A DNA stretch of 53,076 bases, from positions 1 to 53,076 of the forward strand of contig JAUCDK010000003.1 of the NCBI GenBank assembly GCA_034675265.1. Reading direction: 5' to 3'. This document shows positions 1 to 10,429 of this stretch, piece by piece. Position numbers and translations under genes: made by a program. This DNA is from UBA7396 sp034675265. Lineage in GTDB: Bacteria > Patescibacteriota > Gracilibacteria > BD1-5 > UBA6164. The notes under the pieces were generated by a model. It worked only from the letters and a program-made list of their open reading frames with translations. It was not told the origin of the DNA and did not search any database. Each line of letters begins with the position of its first letter. Position 1 is the first letter of the stretch.

Positions 1-171
1 ACTTCAAATCAAGAACTTTGGGATGATGGAATGGCTATTCCAGATTGGTTAAAAGAACCAGCAGTATGAGAAAGTACTTCAAGTGAAAAAACTTCTCAAA
101 GCAAAAAAACTGATGATTTTTGGACACTAGATGATCCAAACTCTGATGATGATAAAGCAAAAAAAGAATAA
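1..171 (+). CDS. C-terminal end of an unknown protein (5' end outside window)
   Basis: An open frame enters from the left edge and ends at TAA 169-171. The 56 visible residues are hydrophilic and acidic, with one UGA read as Gly, an IPDWLKEP-like stretch and a Lys/Asp-rich tail. They look like a disordered C-terminus. No domain can be recognised and the family cannot be assigned. A hairpin terminator follows at once, so this is the last gene of its unit. Confidence 0.6.
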
Positions 172-200
172 AATACTCGAAAGAGTGTTTTATTTTTTTT
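172..200 (+). terminator. Intrinsic terminator after the partial gene
   Basis: The stem AATACTC/GAGTGTT (172-178 and 183-189) has a GAAA loop and is followed by a long T-run. Confidence 0.75.
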
Positions 201-226
201 TGATTTATTTTAAAATAGCATATAAT
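200..226 (+). promoter_or_regulatory. Candidate promoter of lepB
   Basis: A perfect TATAAT lies at 221-226, 35 nt before the lepB start. A weak TTGATT sits at about 200-205 with a short 15-nt spacer. The -10 is convincing, the -35 is not. Confidence 0.45.
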
Positions 227-260
227 GAACCCATACTTTTTATTATTTATAAGAATTTTC

Positions 261-950
261 ATGTGAGAAGATATTAGTAATTCACAATCTGGAAGAAATT
301 TCAGAGGTGAAATTTTTGATTTTTGAAAAGATTTAACCATTATTGTGATTATCGTTTTAATTGTAAGAACTTTTTTTATTCTTCCTTTCCAAATCAGTGG
401 TCAATCAATGTATGATAGTTATTATGATAGAGAATTTATAATTGTTGACAGATTTAGTTATTTAGCATTTTCAGAACCAAAAAGAGGAGATGTAGTTGTT
501 TTTAACACTCATATAGATGGAAAAGAATACTTTATTAAAAGAGTAATTTGATTACCAGGAGAAACTTTAAAAATTCAATCTGGAAGCGTATTTGTAAAAG
601 CAGTTTGAAGTGAAGATTTTGTAGAATTAGATGAAACATATTTAAGTGATACCAATTATAAATCTACATATGTAAGATGAGATGATGGAGAAAATATATA
701 TGAAGTACCAGAATGAGGATATTTTGTATTATGAGATAATAGAAATGCATCAACTGACTCAAGATCTTGTTTTTCAAGTTGTGAATTTAGTGATAAATCA
801 AACTATATTAAGAAAAAAGATATTACAGGAAGAGTATTTGTGGATTTAGGATATTTTAACTTCAAAACATTTTCATTTACTAATCCAAACTTAGGAATTG
901 ATACAAAACCAAAATGGTTTTCTTCTCCTTCACATTTTGAATATAAATAA
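261..950 (+). CDS. lepB: Signal peptidase I
   Basis: The 229-residue protein is a type I signal peptidase, the membrane serine protease that removes signal peptides on the outer face of the cytoplasmic membrane. The order is a short cytosolic N-terminus, one membrane segment (about residues 27-42), then the SGQSM box with the catalytic Ser, the KRVIG box with the catalytic Lys, and the LGDNR...DSR box typical of the family. The usual SMxPT is here SMYDSY. Nine or more UGA codons are read as Gly, including the glycine of LGDNR. The start at ATG 261 is the first in-frame ATG. It adds the charged N-terminus that a start at GTG 345 would lose. It serves the secreted proteins encoded elsewhere in the window. 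Confidence 0.93.
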
Positions 951-954
951 TAAT

Positions 955-986
955 AAAAGTCATCCTGAAAAGAGAGATGACTTTTT
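955..986 (+). terminator. Terminator after lepB
   Basis: A ten-pair stem AAAAGTCATC/GATGACTTTT (955-964, 976-985) ends in T residues just after the lepB stop. Confidence 0.8.
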
Positions 987-1004
987 ATATGATAACTTGA
1001 TATT

Positions 1005-1874
1005 ATGGACGCTTTTTACTTGATTGATAAACCACTTTGAATTACGAGTTTTGATGTTTTAAGAAAAATGAAAAAACATCTTGGAATAAAAAAAATGGGA
1101 CATACTGGAACTCTTGATCCTTTAGCAACGGGACTTTTACTCGTTGCTGTTTGAAATTATACAAAATTAATTCCTTATTTTGAAAAGGATGTAAAAGAGT
1201 ATGAATTTAAAATTTCTCTTGATGGAACAACTCCGAGTTTTGATAGTGAAACAGAAATTACTTTTTTATCTGATGAACAAAAAAAATATTTTCAAGAAAA
1301 TATTACTCAAGAACAAATCCAAAAAATATTACAAGAAAAATTTACTGGAAATATTTCACAAATGCCTCCAAAATATTCAGCGTTAAAGATTTGATGACAA
1401 AAAGCTCTTGATATGGTCAGAAAAGGGATAGAATTTGAGCTAAAAAGCAGGGAAGTAACTATTTTTAATATGGAAATCATTGATTTTTCTTATCCTGTTT
1501 TACACCTTAAAGCAAAAGTAAGTGCTGGAACTTATATCAGAAGTATTGCGTCTGATTTATGAGATATTTTGTGAACAGGATGATATATTACTTTTTTAAG
1601 AAGAACTGGAATAGGAAAACTTGATCTAGAATTTTCTCAAGTATTAGAAAGTTTTGAAAATGATAAATTTCTTTCTGAAGAGGTGTTATTTTGAGCTGAA
1701 AGATTTATTTCACTTTCACAAGATAAAATATGAGATTTAAATAATGGAAAAAAAGTAAAAAATGATATGGGACATTTACAAAATCAAAAAGAATATTTTG
1801 TAAAAAATGCTGAAAAAATCACACATATTATTCAGATTGATGGCTTAGATATCGTACCAATAAGAAAAATATAA
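1005..1874 (+). CDS. truB: tRNA pseudouridine-55 synthase TruB
   Basis: The 289-residue protein makes the pseudouridine at position 55 of the tRNA T-loop. It opens with LIDKPLGITSFDVL, and the catalytic aspartate lies in GHTGTLDPLATGLL at about residues 37-50. KMPPKYSALK-type residues (QMPPKYSALKI) and an AGTYIRS motif follow in family order. Length is normal. The downstream PUA-like tail is poorly conserved. UGA encodes Gly at several family-conserved glycines. The ATG at 1005 gives the expected N-terminus. It stands alone between the lepB terminator and the tRNA-Lys promoter. Confidence 0.93.
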
Positions 1875-1891
1875 AAAAGTCAAAAAAAGAT

Positions 1892-1919
1892 TTGCATTAT
1901 TCTAATTTTTTCATAAAAT
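1892..1919 (+). promoter_or_regulatory. Promoter of tRNA-Lys
   Basis: TTGCAT (1892-1897) and TAAAAT (1914-1919) are separated by 16 nt and end 22 nt before the tRNA. Confidence 0.6.
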
Positions 1920-1941
1920 GCTTGGGCTTTGTTAGATACAT

Positions 1942-2017
1942 GGGTTAGTAGCTCAGCCGGTAGAGCAGCGCCCTTTTAAGGCGAAGGTCGCGGGTTCGAA
2001 TCCCGCCTGACCCACCA
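1942..2017 (+). tRNA. tRNA-Lys (anticodon UUU), CCA encoded
   Basis: The cloverleaf is complete. The acceptor stem is GGGTTAG/CTGACCC, the D-arm contains AGCTCAG...GGTAGAG, and the T-arm contains GGTTCGAATCC. The seven-base anticodon loop CTTTTAA gives anticodon TTT. The discriminator is A and CCA is genome-encoded (2015-2017). The first anticodon-stem pair is a G-A mismatch. It has its own promoter and terminator. Confidence 0.96.
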
Positions 2018-2034
2018 TTTCTAATATAAAGTTT

Positions 2035-2068
2035 AAAATCATTAATTCGTATGAGTTAATGATTTTTT
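2035..2068 (+). terminator. Terminator after tRNA-Lys
   Basis: An eleven-pair stem (AAAATCATTAA/TTAATGATTTT) is followed by T residues. Confidence 0.8.
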
Positions 2069-2149
2069 GTTATACTAAAGTCCCATTTTTGCAAAAAAAT
2101 CACATATATGGTAAACTCATATTGATAGTTTATTTTTATATGAAATTTT

Positions 2150-3547
2150 ATGGGAGAAAAATTTTGAAGTTATGATGGATACATTGATACAATTGATGTA
2201 AAATGAGATGGTATTTGAGATGAATGAAATGAAAATCAGATAAAAGAGAAAGCAAAAAAATATATAGAAACAAGAATACAAGAATGAATTTCACAAGAAG
2301 ATTATGATAAGTTATTACAAGAGACAAAAGTATTTTTAGAAAGGCAGGATATTGAAAGACTAAATCTACAGGATGAGATAGATACAAAAGTTCTTATTCA
2401 AGAAGCAAAAACCATATTATATGAACAACTCTGAATTCATGAAAATCACAACAAAAACAGTAAAACAGAAATGTTTTTGAAATGAATGGTTGATATTCTT
2501 GTAATAGATAATTATGACTTAGCAATTCAAATATATCAAACAAATGGGAGTGTTATAATTGATGCATTAAAAGAGTTGATGAGTTGGGAATGAATCAAGA
2601 AAATGGCAGAAGCTTTATGAGAAAGTATTATTGATTTATTTACATGAAATGCGTATGAAAAATGAAAAGCAGTTTGAGAACTATGACTCGTGTGAACATG
2701 AGTATGAGCTGGTGTACTTATTTGAAAAAAGGCTGTAAAAGTTTGAATAAAAGAAATTGCAAAAATCAGAGGACATAAAGAAAAACTAGTAAATCATCCT
2801 GAAATCAAATCAGAAATAATAAATACAAATGTAAAAGTGGAAGCAATTATTCCTAAAAAACAAATTGATTTTGATAAAATGTTAGAGTCTGATATCGTAA
2901 AACTTCAAGATAAAGATAGAATAGAAGCAGGAAGTTTTTTTCTTCAAAGAAAATTGACTCCGGAACAAGAAAATGCAATTATTAAAGCTCATAATACATG
3001 AACTCCAAATGAAAATGGAAAATTCAGTGTATGAGATTTAAGAAAAAAATATATTATACTACAAAATAAATGATTTCTCCCAAATGAAATTAAAATTTTA
3101 TTTGATAAAAAGATTTGTTGAAAAGACCCAGAAATACCTCATAATATACTTGACGCTAATAAAGTAGATATTTTGGATTTTAAAGCAGCATTTTCACTTG
3201 ATAAAATAAATTGACTCAAGCCAATGGAGGCAAAAAAACTGATGGAAAGATTTACAGATTCAATGGATATCAATTATTTAGTTAATAATCCAACGAGAAT
3301 AGATGGAGTATTTGATATTATTGAAAGTATGAATAATTATGTAGTAAAAAATTCAGACAGTATTTTTAAATTATCTTTGAGAGAGTTAAATGATTTTAGA
3401 TATGTATTTTCTCAATTAAGAAAAGAGGTAAATTATTTATGAAAAAGTAATATTCTTTCTCAATTTAAAGATGATTTGATACCACTTAGATGACAACTGA
3501 AAGATGCAATGATGATATTAAATCCTGTTTTATCACCTAAAAATTAA
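2150..3547 (+). CDS. Unknown protein with a glycine-rich hydrophobic segment
   Basis: The 465-residue protein is not assigned to a family. The first third is acidic and helical, with a predicted coiled coil at roughly residues 25-90. A glycine-zipper-like hydrophobic stretch (GELGLVGTGVGAGVLIG, about residues 178-195) could insert in a membrane, and most of its glycines are UGA. Behind it lies a module of the type RKLTPEQ..AIIKAH..G...DLRKK..IL...GF.PNEI, then a helical C-terminus. There is no signal peptide. The small gene 3551-3928 follows after 3 nt and shares its terminator, so the two form an operon. Function unknown. Confidence 0.8.
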
Positions 3548-3550
3548 ACT

Positions 3551-3928
3551 ATGAAAAATCAAGAATGAATTGAGTTTGACATTGAAACTCAAAAATTGAG
3601 GGAACAACTCAATAAACATCTCTCTAAATTTAAAAATCTAGAATTATTATTTGAATATACTACACAAATAATTCAAAAATATTTTGAAGAGCAAAAAGAA
3701 TATACAGACATTGATTCATTTACTCAATATTTAAAAGATGAAGTAATATTTTATGCACAGTCTTTTTGAAAGCCAAGAAATGAAAAAAAGTTAATAAGAG
3801 AAAGGCTTTTGTTTATAGAACAAACATATCATGAAATTTTATATTTTTGAGAATTTGATCCTCTTTGAGAAAAAATACAAAGAGAGCAAAGTAATTATGC
3901 ACAACAAATTAAAAATATTTTAGAATAA
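3551..3928 (+). CDS. Unknown small helical protein, operon partner of 2150-3547
   Basis: The 125-residue protein is highly charged and almost entirely helical by composition, rich in Glu, Lys, Gln and Tyr. It has no signal peptide, membrane segment or Cys. It starts 3 nt after the stop of the upstream unknown gene and ends just before a strong terminator, so the two are probably made together and may interact. No family is recognised. Confidence 0.75.
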
Positions 3929-3931
3929 TAG

Positions 3932-3963
3932 AAAATCCCCATCATTTCTGATGGGGATTTTTT
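3932..3963 (+). terminator. Strong terminator of the 2150-3928 operon
   Basis: A thirteen-pair stem (3932-3944 and 3949-3961) around AATCCCCATCA has a TTTC loop and a T-run. Confidence 0.88.
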
Positions 3964-4328
3964 ACTCATTGGAAGTGTTTCTCGCTCTATTTTATCCCTA
4001 GCCGTATTGGCATCCTTGCCCATGCATCAGCATGCGTTTGAGATTTCGGCAGAAAATATAGCTCGATTTTCCAAAGTTTTGTCTTTCTTCAAAGCCAATA
4101 TGTTCAGATTTTCTCTGAATTATGACTATTGTGTCAAATATTCTCCAGAACAATTTCAGGAGAGTAAAGACTATGAAAAGCATAGTATCCTCCTTGAAAT
4201 TTGTTATAGAAGACCTTATTTATATAAACTTTTTTAATAATGTCAAATTTTTTTAAGAAAAATAGAAAAAATTTACTTTTCTTGAAACTTTCATATACTT
4301 CTTGAAATTATTTTTTAAAATAAAAATT
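3964..4328. other. Gene-poor 365-bp stretch, part of it of different base composition
   Basis: No convincing gene lies here. From about 3966 to 4200 the sequence is visibly richer in G and C than its surroundings and uses triplets rare elsewhere (CTG, GCC, CGG, TCG). Open frames exist on both strands. One minus-strand frame (ATG at 4183, 61 codons to 3998) has a perfect AAGGAGG five bases upstream, although Shine-Dalgarno sequences are rare in this genome. Another minus frame stays open for roughly 80 codons only if UGA is Gly. It may be a repeated intergenic element, foreign DNA or a decayed gene. From 4240 to 4328 there is only AT-rich leader of tex, with two CTTGAAA copies. Confidence 0.5.
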
Positions 4329-6395
4329 ATGTTAGAATTGCCAAATTATATTGAACTGATTTCATGAGAATTAGAATTAAAAAGCTTTCAAGTAGATGTA
4401 GTTTTATCACTCGTTTGAGAATGAGCAACCGTTCCATTTATTGCTCGTTATAGAAAAGAAAGAACAGGAAATCTTGATGAATCTCAAATCAGAGACATTA
4501 TAGAATTACAAAAAAAGATTGAAAATCTCTACAATGCAAAACAAACTGCTATCAATGGAATTACAGAAAGTTGACTCATGACAGATGAACTTATGCAAAA
4601 TATTTTGGCAGCAAAAACTTTGAAAGAAGTGGAGGAAATTTATAAACCATATAAATCAAAGAAAAAAACAAAAGCAATGATTGCTATTGAAAAATGATTT
4701 CAAGTGGTAGCAGATAGCATAAAAAGAAATAATTTAGAAATTCCTGAACATCTTTTAAAAGAGTATTCAAAAGAAGAAATTATTGAAGGAAGTGAAGAAA
4801 TTATTGCAGCAGAAATTTCAGCAAATAGCGAACTCAGACATTTATTGATAGAAGAAAATAAAAAATATGGAATGATTGAATCTGGAAAAAAATCAGAAAA
4901 AATGCTTGAAAAATTAAATGAAAAAGATAAAGAACAAATCCCAAAATTTGAAATTTATTTTGAAAATTCTCTCAAAATTAATTATATCAAACCGTATCAA
5001 ATTTTAGCTTTAAATAGATGAGAAAAACTTTGAATTCTCAATGTAAAAATTACAAAAGATGAAACTATTTTTGATAAAACAAAAAATAAATATTCAAAAA
5101 TTTTAGAACTCAAAGAAAGTTTTATTGAAGCATTAGAAACTGCATTTAAAATGTGATATGATGCACTTTTTTCATCAGTAGAAAATGAGCTTCGTTCAGA
5201 TTTAAGTGAAATAGGGGAAGATGATTCTATTGGAACATTTCAAACAAATTTAGAAAAATTACTTTTATCAAAACCTGAATATGGAAAAACTATTTTAGCA
5301 GTTGATCCAGGATATAGAGCTGGGTGTAAACTTGCTATTTTAGATACTTTATGAAATCCAATATTTTTTGATAAAATATTTTTACATGAAATGCTTTCAG
5401 CAAGAAAAAAACTTCAAGATATTTTTTCAAAATATGAAATCGATACTGTTGTAGTTTGAAATGGAACAGGAACTGATGAAACACAAGCATTAATTTGAGA
5501 ATTATTTTCAAAAGATATTTTTGTCGTAAATGAATCAGGAGCTTCTGTTTATAGTGCTTCAGACATTGCAAAAGAAGAATTTCCAGATCTTGATTCTCTT
5601 GATAGAGGAACGGTTTCTATTGGAAGAAGATATATTGACCCACTTTCAGAATTGGTAAAAGTACCAGTTGGAAGTATTTGAGTAGGAATGTATCAACACG
5701 ATGTTCCAGAAAAAAAATTAGAAGAAAAACTTGGATATGTAGTAGAAGATTGTGTAAACCAAGTAGGAATCAATGTAAATACAGCTTCGATTTATCTTTT
5801 GAATCATATTTCTTGAATTGATAAAAGACAAGCAAAAAAGATTTATAATAATAGACCATATAAATCAAGAAAAGCTTTGGAAAAAGTGCTTTGAGAAAAA
5901 GCTTATGAACAAGCCATTTGATTTCTAAGAGTTCCAGAAAGTAGTGAAATTCTTGATAATACAGATATTCACCCAGAACAATATGAATTAGCAAAATATA
6001 TTATTGAAAATAATATTTCAAAAGTTGATGAAACAACAAAAAAATTATATGCAGATGTAAATAATGACACAATTACGTTTATAAAAACTTCTTACTCAGA
6101 AATTGGGAAAGAAAAAAGAACGGTTTCAACAAGTACAAAAGCAAAAAAAGCAGTGAGTATAGAAACTCTGAAAGAAGGAGATATTCTCGATGGAGTGGTA
6201 AGAAATGTAGTTGCCTTCTGAGCATTTGTGGATGTAGGACTCAAAAATGATGGACTCGTACATATTTCTGAAATTGCTGATACTTTTGTAAAAAATCCAA
6301 TGGATTTTGTACAAGTATGAGATAAAGTAAGAGTAAGAATTACTACAATAGATAGAGAAAAAAATAAATTACAACTCAGTATGAAAAATATGTAA
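4329..6395 (+). CDS. tex: Tex-family S1 RNA-binding protein (transcription accessory factor)
   Basis: The 688-residue protein has the full Tex layout: an N-terminal helical part with VPFIARYRKERTGNLDE, a YqgF/RNase H-like domain starting at ILAVDPGYRAGCKLAIL (about residue 320), the helix-hairpin-helix region (VNTASIYLL...), and a C-terminal S1 domain (LKEGDILDGVVRNVVAFGAFVDVGLKNDGLVHIS, about residues 613-688, split here only by wording). Tex binds nucleic acid and affects transcription and RNA turnover. The length is slightly shorter than the usual 700-780. UGA encodes many conserved glycines, including the GAF turn of the S1 domain. It is monocistronic and ends at a hairpin shared with the opposing operon. 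Confidence 0.93.
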
Positions 6396-6396
6396 T

Positions 6397-6428
6397 AAAA
6401 AAATGAAACGTTTCGTTTCATTTTTTTA
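6397..6428. terminator. Bidirectional terminator between tex and the opposing operon
   Basis: The stem AAAAAATGAAACG/CGTTTCATTTTTT has a TTT loop. A-rich and T-rich flanks on both sides let it work for tex and for the minus-strand gene, whose stop (6426-6428) lies in its arm. Confidence 0.8.
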
Positions 6429-6983
6429 TTTTTGTTTTAAGGCTTTTTTTATTTTTTTTGCGAAAAATCCTGTAGTACGAGAAATTTTGAGATTACTTAC
6501 TTCTCATTTTAGAGCAGCAAATTCAGTATCAATAAAAAATTGAATACCTATTTTTACTTCTTGAATCTTTCTTTCATCTTTAAGAATATCAATATTTGCT
6601 TTTAAATCTCTTCAAAGAAGAAATAAACGATCTCATAAAATAGCAGTTTTTAAATCGTGAAGTATATTTTCGTTTCCATGAAGTATAGAAATAATATGAT
6701 CAACTTTTTCTTCAAAACGACTATATCTTACTCTATAATTATCTTCATTTAACATAAGATCTATTTTTCAGATACATTCAAGAAAAGCAGAAGTATGAAA
6801 ATTATTATCTTTGAGAAAAAAATCATAAAATTTTTCAAAAGCTGGGTCAAGAAAAATTTTTGCAGTAATAATTTGTCATATTCTTACTTTTATTCTAAAT
6901 TCCGGATTATTTTCATAGTTTTGTTTGAAAACCTCGCTTTTCGCATCGTGGTTTTCATCAAATTTTCAAATAGCAAGTGTCAT
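6426..6983 (-). CDS. Unknown protein, second gene of the GGDEF-like operon
   Basis: The 185-residue protein has no recognised family. It starts LAIGKFDENHDAKSEVF, is helical and charged, and ends in a basic Lys-rich tail (KKIKKALKQK). There is no signal peptide or membrane segment. It begins 5 nt after the stop of the GGDEF-like gene and shares its transcript, so a partner or regulator role is possible but not shown. It carries UGA-Gly codons. Confidence 0.75.
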
Positions 6984-6988
6984 ATGGA

Positions 6989-8959
6989 TTAATTATGGAG
7001 ATAAATTTCAATTTCTGAGTTAGGTCTATTTTTTAGAGTAACTTTTATATGATATTTTCATTTTCATATTAAAAAATTCTTTTTATCTTTAAAATAGTGT
7101 GGAAATGTCGAGAGAATTTCTCAAAGACTAGAGAGAAAATCATCAAGATGGAATCAAGGCATAAATATAATTGATTTTGCATAATGGTCCATTCTTAAAT
7201 ATGTTTTATTTGGTAAGTCTTCAATTTCTTTTTTACGTCCATATACTTGTTTTTCCAATAATTCTTCTACCATTTTATTTATTTTTCCCAGTCTATCAAG
7301 TCGAGCATATCAAAAATTACTTTCATCATCTCCAAGAGTGGTATCAATCATGATTCTTGCTTTTTGATTTGAAGCATCTAAAATAGAGCCAATATTTGCT
7401 TGAATATGAGGAATTTCGTCTTCATGTAACTCAGGTAAAAATAATTCTATTTCATCTCATCAAAATCTTATAAAAGAATTTGGATATGATTGTTTAATTC
7501 TGAGTTGAACTTCTCTAAAATTATCAGTTACATTTTTTCCAGCACTTAAAAAAAGTTCAGTTTGCCTTTTTTCAAATTCTTTAGAGTCAATATCTCCATC
7601 TTTAAATGATTGTTGTAACTCAAGAAGATGCTCTGCAATATTATCAAAATCAATAATATTATCAACTCACATATCTTTAATATCCATACAAAGACGAATT
7701 CAAGGTTTTGCTTGAGTTGCTGATAAAAAAGCCTCTTTTGTATATCAACCTTTATACGTTTTAAATAAATAATCACAATGAATAATACGATTTTGAATTT
7801 GTTCATTAATCTGTTGTGCTTGTTTTAAATCATATTCTATCTCAAGAATATCTCATTGAATCGGAGGAATATAATCAAGGGTAAGATTTAAATTTTTAAT
7901 ATATGCTTGAACCATGTATACCAGATTTTGAGGTTGTACTTTTTCTGGATATTTTCTTACATATTTTAAAAGTTCACTTGAAATTTTTCTTGTATTATTC
8001 AGTTGAAATACTACATTATAAGAAATTCATTCAAATTCAAATTGTGTATTTTCATACGTTTCAATAATTTCTGATTTGATTTTTGAGGTAAGGTGTAAAC
8101 GTTTATACATTTCATCATTACTATATTTTTGTATAGAAATATTTCATCTTTCTTCTATTCCAGATCTACTGGCAATCTCTGATTTTCTTAAAATATCAAG
8201 TGTTTCTGCTTCATTAATATTTTCAGGAATGGTTACTTCAGAGATTCAAAAATTAAAGTGCATATAAATACAATTTTCTATCTCTTTTGCTTTTTGATTT
8301 AAAAAAGCTTGTAATTGATATGTCCCACGAGCCTCTATTTCTCATAATCTAATTTGTTCGTTTACGATGTGATTGGCTCTTTTTTGTATCTCAGGCTGCA
8401 TTTTTTTAATAAGTATTTGAGTGATTTGTGATTTTTTTTCTAAGTCACCAAAAAAATATTTGATAGGATTTTCAAATTTTCATACACACGCAAGATTTCT
8501 ATAATCATCTTTTACGATTCTTGTTTTGTAGACACTTCATGTAGATGTATTTTGAATATTTTCACGAATAATAGATTTTAAGCTTCCTATTAACATGTCA
8601 CAAAATCTTTTTCCAGCAATATCATTAATTTGCTTAATTCCAGAAATATTTATATTTACTAATTGATCATTATGCATAAATCTAAATGTTTCAATGAGAG
8701 GGAAATTTTGTGTTAATATGCGATTAATTCTCTCTAAATCCTTTCCTCATAAATTATGAACATCAATTTGAGAAACATGATTTTTATATAAATATTGAAT
8801 AAAATCTTGTTCTGAAAGCGATTGTAAAACTTCGGGGGTTACTACAAAGAGAGATGATGAGAGAATAATATTTGTTTTATCAGAAAAATATCCTCAAAGA
8901 TTTTTAGGATAACATTTGCGTCAAATAGGGAATAGAGCATTCTTTGTTTCTACAGACAT
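6989..8959 (-). CDS. Large protein with a divergent GGDEF-like domain
   Basis: The 656-residue protein has a long unassigned N-terminal region with helical, coiled-coil-like stretches. At residues about 420-560 there is a segment resembling a diguanylate cyclase domain: RLCMDIKDMGVDNI (Asp426 in the metal-site position) and then FIRFGGDEIELFLPEL with the signature at 500-504 reading GGDEI, its glycines both written UGA. The spacing between the two motifs is about 30 residues longer than in classical cyclases, so an insertion is present, and no RxxD inhibitory site is obvious. It may be an enzymatically inactive nucleotide sensor. The gene contains the only in-frame CGA codon I found in the window (7301-7303). 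It has no membrane segment and is first of a two-gene operon. Confidence 0.6.
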
Positions 8960-9091
8960 ATACTTTTATAATAATTAATTATCATTATTTTATCATAAAT
9001 TTTATTTTTTAGCAAAAAAGTCTCTAATTTAATTGAAAAAATAAAAAAATACATACAATATCCTTAATATTTTATATTATTACTATGGACT

Positions 9092-10351
9092 ATGATCGAC
9101 CTAAAAGCAATAAGAACAAATCCAGAACAAATGAAAGAAAACATTCAAAAAAGAAATTTAAAAGTAGATTTAGATGCTTTTTTAGAAATGGATAAAAAAA
9201 TCATTGGATTAAATCAAGAACTTGACGCATTAAAAGCTGAAAAAAATAACTTCTCAAAACTTATTCCAACTTTATCAAATGAAGAGAAACAAGTAAAATT
9301 ATCTGAAATGAAAGCTTTAGGGGAACAAGAAAAAAATCTCTCTGAACAATTAAAATCATTAGAATGAGATTATAATGCTATTTTATATAGACTTCCAAAT
9401 TTCTTGGATGAAACAGCAGCAATTTGACCAGATGATAGTGGAAATGTTGTTGAATCAAAATTTTTAGAGCCAACTCAATTTGATTTTGAGCCAAAAACTC
9501 ATTATGAAATTTGAGAAAAAAAAGGTTGGATTGATACTGAAAAATGATCAGAAATTTCAGGAGCAAGATTTTGGTATATTAAATGAGAATTAGTATTTTT
9601 ACAATTCGCCATTATTCAATATGCACTTTTAAAATTATCATCAAAAGGTTTTTCACCAATTCTTCCACCGGTTTTAGTAAGAGAACCAGCTATGTTTGGT
9701 ACTTGATTTTTACCAGCAGGAGAAGATGGAGTATATAGAGTAAATGAAAATGATGATGATTTATATCTTGTTGGAACTGCAGAAGTTCCAGTAACGTCAT
9801 ATCATGCAGGACAAATTTTAGAAAATTTAGATGCTCCAATAAAATATGTTGGATACAGTGAATGTTTTAGAAAAGAAGCTGGATCAGCAGGAAAAGATAT
9901 GAGGGGGATTTTGAGAGGACACCAATTTCAAAAAGTAGAAATGGTTTGTTTTTGTAAACAAGAAGATTCTCAAAAATTACATAATGAAATGGTAGCAGCA
10001 GAAGAAGAAATTTGGCAAGGATTAAAAATTCCATATCAAAAATTAAATGTTTGTTCAGGAGATCTTTGAAATCCAGCAATGAAAAAATATGACTTAGAAG
10101 CTTGGATGCCAGGACAACAAAAATATAGAGAAGTAACAAGTTGTTCAAATGTTGGAGAATACCAATCAAGAAGACTTGGAATTCGTTATAGAGAAGATGG
10201 AAAAACAAAATATGCACATACTTTAAATGGAACAGTTATTGCATTATCAAGATGTCTTATTGCAATTATTGAAAATTATCAAGATGAAAATGGAGATGTA
10301 ATTATTCCAGAAGTTTTAAGACCATTTATGTGAGGGAAAGAAAAAATATAG
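9092..10351 (+). CDS. serS: Seryl-tRNA synthetase
   Basis: The 419-residue protein is a class II synthetase charging tRNA-Ser. It opens MIDLKAIRTNPEQMKENIQK, followed by the long antiparallel coiled-coil arm (about residues 30-100). The catalytic domain has motif 1 (ILPPVLVREPAM), the TAEVP substrate loop, motif 2 (YSECFRKEAGSAGKDMRGILRGHQF in two adjoining parts) and motif 3 (LNGTVIALSRCLIAI). Length matches the family. The ATG at 9092 is chosen because it gives the canonical MIDL start; ATG 9085 is out of frame. The stop is TAG. It is divergent from the GGDEF-like operon. Confidence 0.96.
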
Positions 10352-10368
10352 ATTTTATGCTGAAATTT

Positions 10369-10397
10369 TTGCTATTTTAGGGAAAATATGCTATAAT
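10369..10397 (+). promoter_or_regulatory. Promoter of the TIM-barrel gene
   Basis: TTGCTA (10369-10374) and a perfect TATAAT (10392-10397) are 17 nt apart, 33 nt before the next ATG. Confidence 0.6.
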
Positions 10398-10429
10398 AAC
10401 TCAAATATATTATTTAAAAAACTATTAAT

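Noticed and set aside
6092..6421. A 109-codon minus-strand open frame opposite tex
   Set aside because: It is the antisense shadow of the S1 domain of Tex, with no start signal and low-complexity composition.
9867..10217. A 116-codon minus-strand frame opposite serS
   Set aside because: It is the complement of conserved SerS motifs 2 and 3 and has no independent support.
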